Shown: one piece after another, positions 8,518 to 16,997 of the stretch
How positions within the stretch are numbered: position 1 is the stretch's first letter
How the letters are laid out: every line of letters begins with the position of its first letter
Assembly (NCBI GenBank): GCA_025499625.1
Contig: JAFMVD010000022.1
Coordinates: 24,102 to 88,101 of the forward strand
Direction: 5' to 3'
Source: Carboxylicivirga fragile
GTDB taxonomy: Bacteria > Bacteroidota > Bacteroidia > Bacteroidales > Marinilabiliaceae
Length of the DNA stretch: 64,000 nt
Translations under genes and position numbers: made by a program
Notes under the pieces: model-generated
What the model was told of the DNA's origin: nothing
Seen by the model: the letters and a program-made list of their open reading frames with translations, nothing else
Database searches by the model: none

Positions 8518-11500
8518 ATGCACACAACAAAAAACAAAGCATGGATTGTAGCAAGTATCTTAAGCATAGCCCTTATGTCGTTCAGCTTGCCATCTAATGC
8601 TCAGAGAAATAAAAAGAAAGCTTCTTCGGATACAGAAAGCTTTGAGCTTTCGAGTAAAATGTTGAATATGTATAAATTCAGGAGTATTGGGCCTGCTGCA
8701 TATTCCGGCCGCATTTCTGATCTTGCTGTTAATCCCGAAAACACCTCTGAATATTATGTTGGCGTTGCTTCTGGTGGTCTTTGGAAAACAACAAATCATG
8801 GAACTACTTTTGAACCTATTTTTGATGACCAACCCGTATTTTCAATTGGTTGTTTAGCAATGGATCCGAATAATTCGAATGTGGTTTGGGTAGGTACAGG
8901 TGAAAATAATTCTCAACGCAATCTTGCCTATGGCGATGGTGTGTATAAAACTACAGATGGTGGTAAATCATTTACTAACATGGGATTAAAAACCAGTTCG
9001 CAAATTGGTAAAATTATGATTGACCCTAGAAACAGCAACGTTGTATACGTAGCTTCTCAAGGGCAAGCATGGGGCCCTGGTGGTGAACGGGGATTATATA
9101 AAACGATTGACGGTGGTCTTACATGGAATCGTATTCTTGAAATTGGAGAATATACCGGTGTATCAGATCTGGAAATGGATCCAACAAACCCCGATATATT
9201 ATATGCTGCTTCTCATCAACGCGAGCGTCGGGTTTATTCAAAAATTGATGGTGGACCCGAATCAGCAATCTACAAATCAGTTGATGCAGGCGCTACATGG
9301 AAAAAGCTTAAAAAAGGACTTCCAGGCGGTGATGTTGGTCGAATTGGATTAGCGCTTTCTCCAGTAAATACTAACATTATTTATGCCGTTATAGAATTAC
9401 CTGGTAACAAAGGTGGTGTTTATCGTTCGTGCGACATGGGAGAAAGCTGGGAGAAACGCAGCGACAAAGTGTCTGGCAGTCCACAATATTACAATGAGTT
9501 ATATGCAGCTCCCTACGATGCTGATATGATAATACTAATGGATACACGTGCAGCTCGCTCTGTTGATGGCGGACTTACATGGGAGAACATTGAAGGACGA
9601 AATAAACATGTGGACAACCACGCCATTTGGATGAATCCTGATGATCCAAATCACTATATTATGGGTTGCGACGGAGGACTATATGAAACTTATGATGCTG
9701 CTCTTACATGGCAATTTGCTAGTAATCTGCCAATAACTCAATACTATCACGCCAGAACTGATAATGACTATCCTTTTTACAATGTTTATGGTGGGGCTCA
9801 AGATAATGGTTCATGGTTCGGCCCATCTCAAACACATCGTCGAAACATTGTAAATGGTGATTGGACTTATACTATCGGAGGCGATGGTTACTTGTCAATT
9901 CCTGATCCTAACAATCCTGATATTCAATATTGCGAATCGCAGTATTGTGGTATTAGACGATATGATAGAACAACAGGTAATAGCATTTCAATCAAACCTC
10001 AACCTACCATTGATGAGGAATACAACTGGAACTGGAACACACCATACTTACTAAGTGCGTTTAATTCAAAAACACTATACATCGGTGGTAATTATGTGCT
10101 AAAAAGTACCGATATGGGTGGTACCTGGAAGAAAATATCAGGGGACTTAACAAGGCAAATTGATCAAAACACCCTACCAATGATGGGTAAAATTTGGCCT
10201 CCTGAAGCGGTTGCAAAAAACATGTCAACATCTAAGTTTGGAAATATATTCGCATTATCCGAATCGCCACTAAAACAGGGTATGTTGTATGTTGGTACCG
10301 ATGATGGATTAATCTGGATTACTGAGGATGACGGTACAAATTGGACCAAATATGATAAGTTCACAGGTGTTCCTGAGATGACCTTTGTGAATTACATAAC
10401 TCCTTCGATGCATGATGAAAATGTGGTTTATGCCTGTTTCGATGGCCGTAAAAACAGCAGTGACTTTAAACCTTACTTATTAAAAAGTACGGACAAAGGT
10501 AAATCATGGACATCAATTGCATCTAATCTTCCGTCGGGTACAGTGTATTGTATTCAGGAAGATCATGTAAACCATAATTTATTATTTATTGGAACAGAAT
10601 GGGGCGTATGGACAAGTATTGATGGTGGTGAAAAATGGGTGCAAATAAAAAATGGTATTCCACCGATTCAGGTAAAAGAACTAACGATTCAGAAAAGAGA
10701 AAACGATTTAGTTGTAGCAACTTTTGGACGTGGGTTTTATGTTTTGGATAATTATTCTGCACTACGGTCTTTAAGCGAAGAAGTTAACAACAAAGAGGCG
10801 CACCTGTTTGAAATTAACGATGCCTTACTTTATTTTCCATCAAGTAATTTAAATAACCAAGGTGATGTGCATTATAGGGTTCCTTATCCTGATCCTTCGG
10901 CCACCTTTGAGTATTATATTAAAAATGGATACAAAAGCCTAAAAGATAAACGAAAAGAGGCTCAGAAAGCAGCTGAAAAATCGGGAGGCACATTTAAATA
11001 TGCTTCTGAGGAAGATTTATTAGCAGAAAGCCAAGAAGCAAAACCAGAATTAATTTTCACTATTTATGACGCAAATGGTAACATTATGCGAAAATTAACG
11101 ACCGGACTAAAAAAAGGATATGCCAGCATTACTTGGGATTTTGCGTACTTAACAAGACGTGGGCCTAAAGTTCCTCCTGGGGAATACAAAGTGGCTATTG
11201 ATAAAAACATTGCAGGAACATTTACGCGCTTAGTCGAACCAAAACCATTCAATGTGATTTCTATTCCTAACGCATTGGGTATGGCTAACTATGATGCTAA
11301 TTTTGCTTTCTTAAAAGATGTAAGTGATTTAAATGCTCAAGTCACTTCTGCAAGAGGTAAAATTAAGGATATGAATACTCGATTGAAGAGTATGGAAACA
11401 ATACTAGCCAATACAGCTGTTGAAGCAAGTGTTTTAACAAATAGAATTGATGCTTTGCAAGAAGAAATTAATGCTGTATCGAAAGTTATTATTGGTGGAT

Positions 11501-11739
11501 TTGGAGCCAAAAATACGGTAGCTAGTCGAATTCGTTTTGCGCTATACACTACCTCATATGCGCAAGTTGATGTTACGGGCGCTCAAAAAGAACAGTATGA
11601 AATAGCACTAAAATCATACACTGAAAAAGAACAGGAATTAAATACTTTATTCAAAACAAAGCTCCCTGCTTTAGAAAAAGAATTTGAAGAAGCTGGTGGC
11701 ATTTTATATAACAATCCAACTTCAAGAAGACGTTGGTAA
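8518..11739 (+). CDS. Secreted VPS10/sortilin-like BNR-repeat beta-propeller protein
   Basis: A 1073-residue exported protein with a signal peptide ending near SNAQ (residue 29). Residues 50-750 hold many Asp-box repeats of the type SxDxGxTW, for example KTTDGGKSF, KTIDGGLTW, KSVDAGATW, RSVDGGLTW and KSTDKGKSW, indicating one or two beta-propellers like the sortilin/VPS10 or xyloglucanase type. After the propeller is a beta-sandwich segment (about 840-900) and a coiled-coil C-terminus (about 930-1060). Homologues in Bacteroidota are annotated as glycosyl hydrolase or WD40/YVTN/BNR-like proteins without proven activity. The upstream 209 bp hold no other gene. Confidence 0.85.
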   Translation: MHTTKNKAWIVASILSIALMSFSLPSNAQRNKKKASSDTESFELSSKMLNMYKFRSIGPAAYSGRISDLAVNPENTSEYYVGVASGGLWKTTNHGTTFEPIFDDQPVFSIGCLAMDPNNSNVVWVGTGENNSQRNLAYGDGVYKTTDGGKSFTNMGLKTSSQIGKIMIDPRNSNVVYVASQGQAWGPGGERGLYKTIDGGLTWNRILEIGEYTGVSDLEMDPTNPDILYAASHQRERRVYSKIDGGPESAIYKSVDAGATWKKLKKGLPGGDVGRIGLALSPVNTNIIYAVIELPGNKGGVYRSCDMGESWEKRSDKVSGSPQYYNELYAAPYDADMIILMDTRAARSVDGGLTWENIEGRNKHVDNHAIWMNPDDPNHYIMGCDGGLYETYDAALTWQFASNLPITQYYHARTDNDYPFYNVYGGAQDNGSWFGPSQTHRRNIVNGDWTYTIGGDGYLSIPDPNNPDIQYCESQYCGIRRYDRTTGNSISIKPQPTIDEEYNWNWNTPYLLSAFNSKTLYIGGNYVLKSTDMGGTWKKISGDLTRQIDQNTLPMMGKIWPPEAVAKNMSTSKFGNIFALSESPLKQGMLYVGTDDGLIWITEDDGTNWTKYDKFTGVPEMTFVNYITPSMHDENVVYACFDGRKNSSDFKPYLLKSTDKGKSWTSIASNLPSGTVYCIQEDHVNHNLLFIGTEWGVWTSIDGGEKWVQIKNGIPPIQVKELTIQKRENDLVVATFGRGFYVLDNYSALRSLSEEVNNKEAHLFEINDALLYFPSSNLNNQGDVHYRVPYPDPSATFEYYIKNGYKSLKDKRKEAQKAAEKSGGTFKYASEEDLLAESQEAKPELIFTIYDANGNIMRKLTTGLKKGYASITWDFAYLTRRGPKVPPGEYKVAIDKNIAGTFTRLVEPKPFNVISIPNALGMANYDANFAFLKDVSDLNAQVTSARGKIKDMNTRLKSMETILANTAVEASVLTNRIDALQEEINAVSKVIIGGFGAKNTVASRIRFALYTTSYAQVDVTGAQKEQYEIALKSYTEKEQELNTLFKTKLPALEKEFEEAGGILYNNPTSRRRW

Positions 11740-11764
11740 GACGAATAGATTTACATATTAAGAA

Positions 11765-11795
11765 AGGTAGTCCGTAATTGGACTACCTTTTTTAT
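11765..11795 (+). terminator. Rho-independent terminator
   Basis: AGGTAGTCC, a six-base loop, GGACTACCT, then a run of T. The stem is perfect and lies 25 bp after the stop codon of the propeller gene. Confidence 0.9.
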
Positions 11796-11835
11796 TTGTC
11801 CACTCACATTTCCAATTACTAGAAGATAGTTTACG

Positions 11836-11843
11836 TATATTTG
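11836..11843 (+). promoter_or_regulatory. Candidate Bacteroidota -7 promoter element of rlmF
   Basis: TATATTTG fits TAnnTTTG and lies 37 bp before the rlmF start codon, downstream of the preceding terminator. Confidence 0.5.
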
Positions 11844-11880
11844 CTCTCTTATCAATTACATTCATCAACACAGGTCCACA

Positions 11881-12849
11881 ATGGCTCAAAAAAAGAGAGT
11901 ACATCCGAAAGTAAAAGCAAGCTTACATCCACGAAATAAACACCGTGAGCGTTACAATTTTAAAGAACTGATAGAAGCTTGTCCTGACTTAGCACCTTTT
12001 GTTTCGCTAAATCAATTTAAGGATGAATCCATTAACTTCTCTGACCCTAAAGCCGTTTTAATGCTAAATAAAGCCATCTTAAAACAAAGCTACGGAGTGG
12101 ATCATTGGTCAATCCCAGATGGCTTCCTTTGCCCACCAGTACCTGGCCGAGCAGATTACATTCACAACATTGCCGATGTATTGGCCAGTCAAAATAGGGA
12201 AGTCATTCCATTGGGTAAGAATGTAAAATGTCTGGATGTGGGTGTGGGAGCCAATTGTATTTATCCCATAATTGGCACTAGAGAATATGGCTGGTCTTTT
12301 GTAGGATCCGATACCGAAGAAGCTGCCATTAATTCTGCCAGCGCAATTGTTGATAACAACGGCACCTTAAAAGACAAGATCGAACTTCGCTTACAAGCCA
12401 ATACATACGATACTTTTAGAGGAGTGATTAAAGACAACGAGCGTTACGATGTTAGTGTCTGCAATCCTCCATTCCATGCCTCACTTAAGGAAGCTGAGAA
12501 GGCATCGCAAAGTAAAGTGAATAGTTTAAATAAGACCGAAGTCAAGGAAGTCGTTTTAAACTTTGGCGGAAACGGAAAAGAACTGTACTGCAATGGTGGC
12601 GAAGAACGTTTTGTAACTAATATGATTAAACAGAGTTCGGAATTCAGCGAAGCCTGCCTTTGGTTTACTACTTTGGTTTCGAAAGAAGGCAACCTAAGAA
12701 CTTTCCGAAAAGCCCTTAAAGCGGTGGGCGCTGTGGAAGTAAAAGCCATTAAAATGAGTCAGGGAACAAAGATCAGTCGAATACTTGCATGGACTTTTCA
12801 AACCATTGACCAGCAACGAGACTGGGCGAAGAAGCATTGGGGTGAATAA
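11881..12849 (+). CDS. rlmF: 23S rRNA (adenine(1618)-N(6))-methyltransferase
   Basis: RlmF methylates N6 of A1618 in 23S rRNA using S-adenosylmethionine. The 322-residue protein starts with the family's basic HPRNKHRERYNF and has the SAM-binding CLDVGVGANCIYPIIG and the catalytic NPPF motif in VCNPPFHAS (around residues 197-205), followed by the ELYCNGGEERFV segment specific to RlmF. Its length is slightly above that of E. coli RlmF. It has its own promoter and appears monocistronic. Confidence 0.95.
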   Translation: MAQKKRVHPKVKASLHPRNKHRERYNFKELIEACPDLAPFVSLNQFKDESINFSDPKAVLMLNKAILKQSYGVDHWSIPDGFLCPPVPGRADYIHNIADVLASQNREVIPLGKNVKCLDVGVGANCIYPIIGTREYGWSFVGSDTEEAAINSASAIVDNNGTLKDKIELRLQANTYDTFRGVIKDNERYDVSVCNPPFHASLKEAEKASQSKVNSLNKTEVKEVVLNFGGNGKELYCNGGEERFVTNMIKQSSEFSEACLWFTTLVSKEGNLRTFRKALKAVGAVEVKAIKMSQGTKISRILAWTFQTIDQQRDWAKKHWGE

Positions 12850-12985
12850 ATATTGTGCATATTCAGACATATCGAAAAAGAAAAAGGCTATGATGGATGA
12901 TTCCAAGGTCTTAAAATTTCCAGGTCTTGAAATAAAAGATAACACACGAAGATGACCAGATTGGCGAGTTCCAAAATTTTTACAG

Positions 12986-13177
12986 ATGAAAAAATTTAGA
13001 AACAGACTAATGATTTTTGCTTGCATTGTAATAGTTGGCCAATGTATGGTTGTTGACTATTCAGATTTAAGCTGGACAGAAAATGCAGGAAGTTATTTAG
13101 GTATCGTTTCAATGCTTTTGTTGATAGTGAGTATGGTATTGTCGAACCAACATGAAAAGAAAAATACGCATAAGTAG
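12986..13177 (+). CDS. Small membrane protein, unknown
   Basis: 63 residues with two predicted membrane segments (about 8-24 and 38-55) and a basic C-terminus ending QHEKKNTHK. The composition and the compact two-helix layout look like a real small Bacteroidota inner-membrane protein rather than a chance frame. Nothing indicates its function, and the overlapping frames on the other strand show no protein-like features. Confidence 0.6.
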   Translation: MKKFRNRLMIFACIVIVGQCMVVDYSDLSWTENAGSYLGIVSMLLLIVSMVLSNQHEKKNTHK

Positions 13178-13259
13178 TAACAAACTTCATTCGTAATGAA
13201 GCGAAGTTGTCAATTTCGTTTAAGAGCTTTCAGACTATTTTGTTCAATCAAACAAATGT

Positions 13260-13467
13260 GGCTGTCTCAAAAGTCAAAAAAGAATCTTTGAAACTTATCA
13301 ATTGTTACTAACTTCAATATTTGTTACCCCTAATTGGCTTTGCCGATCTTCGATTCCCCTGAAGGGGACTTAAGCCTCCACTTTAGGGGAGGTTAGGAGG
13401 GGTAGAAATAACGGTTAAGTTTTAATCTAATAGTTGTCTGGATTTTAAATTCTCTTTTGAGACAGCC
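13260..13467. mobile_element. MITE-like element bounded by 14-bp perfect inverted repeats
   Basis: GGCTGTCTCAAAAG at 13260-13273 is repeated exactly in inverted orientation as CTTTTGAGACAGCC at 13454-13467. The 208-bp interior has no reading frame and contains the dispersed repeat copy C. Similar GGCTGTCTCAAAA-type termini are known from Bacteroidota IS elements. No target-site duplication could be recognised, so the identity as a non-autonomous element is an inference. Confidence 0.5.
13326..13404. repeat. Dispersed C/G-rich palindromic repeat, copy C
   Basis: It starts with ACCCCTAATTGG, has the ATTCCCCTGAAGGGGACTTA core, then CCTCCACTTTAGGGGAGG, and ends with AGGAGGGGTAG. It is related to 1385-1443 but has a longer left spacer. 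Confidence 0.65.
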
Positions 13468-13505
13468 TCATTGATTTTAAAAACATTTCAATACTCAAAC
13501 TATCA

Positions 13506-14588
13506 CTATTGTACAAGTTGGCAATCGTGTTTTGGATCGACGGCACAAAGGTAATATTCGCGGAAACCTAAGATTGCTTCACGTAGTTGGTCGATGCCAA
13601 TCATAATATCTCCTTCAGAGTAATAATCACGAGAGTACATAACCATTTCAGTCCCTGGTTTAAATTTCACGATTGACATACCTGGAGCTTCGATTACGGC
13701 GCCGTTCACAATACCTGTCATGGTCCATGTAGCCATGTAAATGTCATCAACCAGCGTTTCGTCCTCTACAACAGTATATAAGTCGGTCGATCCGGCAAAT
13801 AAACGAGCCAGAAATTCAGCCATAGTGTCGGGTGAATAGATATCAACAATAGGATCGTGGTATTCATAATCATCAGCCAGATAAGGGATGACGCTTGGCC
13901 AATTTTCCGCATCGAGTTGAACCAATAGTCGACCAACATCGAGTTGATGATTTAAGTTCCGGCTTTTCAAATGCATTTGATTGTTTGAATCACTCGAAGG
14001 TGGAGGAAGTGAACAAGGATAGTCAGGAACAACAGAACACTTGTATTGCTCTCTAAAGAAATACATTAACTGATCGAGACCGGGAATATTCGGATCTGGA
14101 CTAGCAATTGTAGCCATTATATCGCCTTCTGAATAATAGTCGCGTTGGTAGTATACGTTTATTGAGTATGGTTCAAATTTAAAAATAGAGATGCCCTTGG
14201 CCTCGTAATAAATGCCGTTAAACGTACCTTTCATAACCCATGTGGCTGAATAGACATCGTCAATAAGGGTTTCTTCTTCCACTATTGTTTCAAGATCAGG
14301 AGATGAATTTTCGATAAGTTGATAAAGGAAACCTGTCATGTGCTCCTTTCCATAGATATCAACAACGGGATCGTGATATTCAATATCGTCTGTGTAGTAT
14401 GGAAGGATTTCATCTATTCCACCTCCTGTCACTTCCAATAAGGCACGCCCCACTTTTATTCGCTCTTTTTTGAGTTTATCTTTCAGAGCTTTTGAGCCAC
14501 CTCTTTTATCTAGGTATTCACACGATTGGGCTGCCAGAATAATTATCATTCCAGCAAGCATTGCTAATGCTTTGATATTTTTTCTCAT
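13506..14588 (-). CDS. Lipoprotein with two tandem SnoaL/NTF2-like domains
   Basis: 360 residues with a lipoprotein signal (LAGMIIILAAQSC, cysteine near residue 23). The protein is an internal duplication: residues about 45-190 and 215-358 each contain a YHDPxVDIY motif, a DDxYxATWxMxG strand and a matching YYQRDYYSEGDIM / MYSRDYYSEGDIM segment. The YHDP pattern and spacing are typical of SnoaL-like/NTF2-fold polyketide-cyclase-like proteins. A second cysteine-containing tail (EYYLCAVDPKHDC and EQYKCSVVPDYPC) follows each unit. The function is unknown; the tandem duplication is seen directly. Confidence 0.75.
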   Translation of the reverse strand: MRKNIKALAMLAGMIIILAAQSCEYLDKRGGSKALKDKLKKERIKVGRALLEVTGGGIDEILPYYTDDIEYHDPVVDIYGKEHMTGFLYQLIENSSPDLETIVEEETLIDDVYSATWVMKGTFNGIYYEAKGISIFKFEPYSINVYYQRDYYSEGDIMATIASPDPNIPGLDQLMYFFREQYKCSVVPDYPCSLPPPSSDSNNQMHLKSRNLNHQLDVGRLLVQLDAENWPSVIPYLADDYEYHDPIVDIYSPDTMAEFLARLFAGSTDLYTVVEDETLVDDIYMATWTMTGIVNGAVIEAPGMSIVKFKPGTEMVMYSRDYYSEGDIMIGIDQLREAILGFREYYLCAVDPKHDCQLVQ

Positions 14589-14697
14589 ATGCTTAAACTT
14601 TAAATGAATAACAAATGATAAAATTGAAGATTAATGCTTTTTGTAATTTAATCTAATTATAATCAAATGTAAAGTCTTGGCATATTAAGAATAACGC

Positions 14698-14874
14698 TTA
14701 ATATTTTTCTGGGTAGAAATCATGCATATCATTATCGATACACATAAGGTGTTTACCAGCTAGCTTAACATTACTAATTAACAACTTGATAAAAGTATGG
14801 TCAGCGCCCTTTATATATACTTCGTATGTAGATATTATTGCTATAAAGAAAATCAAAATCCAGGATTGTGTCAT
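14698..14874 (-). CDS. 58-residue putative small membrane protein
   Basis: A short frame starts with ATG at 14874, only 11 bp after the stop codon of the GIDE-domain gene on the same strand, and ends with TAA at 14698. The product starts MTQSWILIFFIAIISTYEVY, a single membrane or signal-anchor helix, followed by a mixed polar tail ending in FYPEKY. Tight spacing behind the upstream gene and the clear hydrophobic N-terminus support a real gene; no family is recognised. Confidence 0.45.
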   Translation of the reverse strand: MTQSWILIFFIAIISTYEVYIKGADHTFIKLLISNVKLAGKHLMCIDNDMHDFYPEKY

Positions 14875-14885
14875 GCATTGAACCC

Positions 14886-15554
14886 TTACACCAAAGCACC
14901 AAGTGTTTCCGGATCGTCACTCAGATACACTTGCTGATCGTCGCGCGAACTCATGTAAAGAACACGGCCATAATAATCGGGTAAATCAAGTTGACTCGCA
15001 TCCGTCCATTTACCGGTACCTAATACAGCTATCTTCTCTCCTTTTTCAAGTATGCCCTCCCTGTAGCGAATGGTTTTGTTTAAGCCCAAAAAGTTTTCAC
15101 TTTCCAAACCATGTCTGTTCAGGTAGGCCTCTAATTTTTCACTTGCATCATTTAAAAAACCGGAACGGTACTTGCGATCTTCCACTACATGGCTTTTCAC
15201 TTTTGTACTGTGAACAAAAGCTGCTTCGTTTCCTTCGCGAATGACAAATTTGTTGGCCACCACCTCATCAACAATGGTTTTCCAATGCGAACTCTTGCCC
15301 GACGACACTTGCTGCTCAACACGAATATGATAATACGCACATTCTCTACCCGACAAGGGCGCTTTAAGTGCTTCTTCAACAAACTCAACCTTACCAACTA
15401 ACTTGGCAAGTTCTCCATCTTTAAATGATGAAATACGCTTAAGTGGTGCTTTCTTTAATTTTCTTTTTATTATGGCTTTCTTATTATAAAAAACAGAGAC
15501 CAAAACAATCAGCACAAATACAGCAACAAATATTACGGGGATAAATTCTTTCAT
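14886..15554 (-). CDS. Membrane-anchored GIDE-domain protein
   Basis: 222 residues from the ATG at 15554 (MKEFIPVIFVAVFVLIVLVS). I prefer this start because it begins exactly with the hydrophobic anchor; the frame extends 19 residues further upstream without conserved features. The soluble part (KLVGKVEFVEEALKAPLSG, then CAYYHIRVEQQ, then YREGILEKGEKIAVLGTGKW) matches the pattern of the GIDE domain known from mitochondrial MULAN/MUL1 and many prokaryotic membrane proteins. No RING domain is present. The prokaryotic role is not established. Confidence 0.7.
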   Translation of the reverse strand: MKEFIPVIFVAVFVLIVLVSVFYNKKAIIKRKLKKAPLKRISSFKDGELAKLVGKVEFVEEALKAPLSGRECAYYHIRVEQQVSSGKSSHWKTIVDEVVANKFVIREGNEAAFVHSTKVKSHVVEDRKYRSGFLNDASEKLEAYLNRHGLESENFLGLNKTIRYREGILEKGEKIAVLGTGKWTDASQLDLPDYYGRVLYMSSRDDQQVYLSDDPETLGALV

Positions 15555-15672
15555 TTCAAATGTTGGTTGTTTAAAAGTTAATTGAGAATGAAAATATAAA
15601 ACATTAATCAATAGGCAAAAAAAATAGGATACTACTCTCCTGTGGTGTCCTTCGTGATGTAAGTTTTTTTAA

Positions 15673-15680
15673 TAACTTTG
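15673..15680 (+). promoter_or_regulatory. Candidate -7 promoter element upstream of the cobalamin riboswitch
   Basis: TAACTTTG matches TAnnTTTG and lies about 10 bp before the riboswitch begins, as expected for a transcript starting just upstream of the aptamer. Confidence 0.55.
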
Positions 15681-15689
15681 CAAGCGATT

Positions 15690-15875
15690 ACGGTAAACCT
15701 GATGCATCATATCAGGTTGCAAGGGAATCAGGTGAAAGTCCTGAACAGTACCCGCTGCTGTGTACCCGGTTCGATGTTATTATCGAATCATTTCAGAAAA
15801 GCACCACTGTTCGCTCAAGGCGAATGGGAAGGTTCTGGAGAAGGGAAAGTCAGAAGACCTGCCATAGTCAACAGT
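15690..15875 (+). promoter_or_regulatory. Cobalamin riboswitch
   Basis: The conserved parts of the AdoCbl aptamer are present in order: GGTTGCAAGGGAATCAGGTG, AAAGTCCTGAACAGTACCCG, CTGCTGT, and the B12 box AGTCAGAAGACCTGCC at 15848-15863. It precedes btuC by about 110 bp. No terminator hairpin with a T run is visible between the aptamer and btuC, so control is probably at translation initiation. An open frame across this region is only coincidental. Confidence 0.95.
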
Positions 15876-15986
15876 AATGTAGCTTTCGGGAGTAAAAGCA
15901 AAAGACAGACAAGCCATTTCACATATCTTATCTCTCTTCTTTCTCCCCTCCATTAGCTACCTTAATTATTAAATATGAAAGCTTGA

Positions 15987-16997
15987 ATGATAAGCGCGGC
16001 TAAATATAAATGGATTGTAATAGCAACACTTGTGGCGTTGGTACTACTATCTTGCATTGCCTTGCTTTTGGGGCCTACTAATCTTGACTTTGCGGCTCTG
16101 TATGATAGTCTATCAGGAGATTCTGCCAACAGTCAAAGCAATGGTATTTGGCAGGTGATTACACAGATTCGCTTGCCACGTGTTGTTATGGCCATTCTTG
16201 CAGGCACAGCCTTATCGGCCTCGGGAAGTGCGTTTCAATCCATATTCCGAAACCCTATGTCCGACCCTTATGTACTGGGTATTTCATCAGGCGCTTCAGT
16301 CGGTGCCACCATAGCCATCGTACTTGGGATTCAGGGAGGATTATTGGGCATTCCTATCTTCGCATTTTTAGGCGCTTGTTCAGCTTTGATTGTGGTGTAC
16401 TGGTTAGCTTTTAGCTTGAAACAATCTGAGCAAAATACGCTTCTATTGGCAGGTATTGCCATGAGTTTAATGTTGGGAGCCATCGTTTCCCTCTTATTGG
16501 TTATTCATCGCGACCAAATGGAGAGTATTATCTTCTGGACACTTGGTGGCTTTAATGCCATTAGTTGGCAGCAGATATGGATTGTAACTCCCGTTGTTAT
16601 TTTCTCACTAATCATGCTCTTCAAATACGCCAAAGATCTTAATCTGCTGGCCATGGGTAACGAAACAGCCCATTCGCTCGGTATCAATGTAAAAAAGAAA
16701 GTGGCGGTAATTCTATTAATATCTGCACTTTCGGTATCCATAGTGGTGGCCTATAGCGGTGTTATCGGCTTTGTTGGTTTAATTGTGCCGCACATGGTAC
16801 GCTTCACCGTTGGTGCCGATAATCGAAAACTTCTACCATTGGCTGCTTTATGGGGTGGAATCTTTCTTATTATAGCCGACACGCTTGCCCGAACAGTTGT
16901 GCAGCCAGGCGAATTACCCGTAGGTAGCATCACCGCTTTGTTTGGAGCTCCCTATTTCTTTTTCATTTTAATCAAAAGAAGCAAGAGCCATGTTTAA
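15987..16997 (+). CDS. btuC: Vitamin B12 ABC transporter permease
   Basis: A 336-residue FecCD/BtuC-family permease with about ten hydrophobic segments. Family motifs are visible: IRLPRVVMAILAGTALSASG near residues 61-80, RNPMSDPYVLGISSGAS, and GVIGFVGLIVPHMVR near 258-272. The cobalamin riboswitch upstream identifies the cargo as B12 or a corrinoid rather than iron-siderophore or haem, which use the same family. Its end overlaps btuD by 8 bp. Confidence 0.9.
   Translation: MISAAKYKWIVIATLVALVLLSCIALLLGPTNLDFAALYDSLSGDSANSQSNGIWQVITQIRLPRVVMAILAGTALSASGSAFQSIFRNPMSDPYVLGISSGASVGATIAIVLGIQGGLLGIPIFAFLGACSALIVVYWLAFSLKQSEQNTLLLAGIAMSLMLGAIVSLLLVIHRDQMESIIFWTLGGFNAISWQQIWIVTPVVIFSLIMLFKYAKDLNLLAMGNETAHSLGINVKKKVAVILLISALSVSIVVAYSGVIGFVGLIVPHMVRFTVGADNRKLLPLAALWGGIFLIIADTLARTVVQPGELPVGSITALFGAPYFFFILIKRSKSHV

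Larger units (their letters stand above)
13178..13505. other. Gene-free region carrying a nested inverted-repeat element
   Basis: No gene is visible. Most of the region is the 208-bp element at 13260-13467, which itself encloses a copy of the dispersed palindrome. The leftmost 80 bp contain a weak self-complementary stretch around 13187-13207. Confidence 0.6.

Noticed and set aside
11337..12749. Minus-strand frames opposite the propeller and rlmF genes
   Set aside because: They are shadows of well-supported plus-strand genes and show no domain or signal features.
15678..15956. A 92-codon frame upstream of btuC
   Set aside because: It runs through the conserved parts of the cobalamin riboswitch, including the B12 box, and has no protein-like features.
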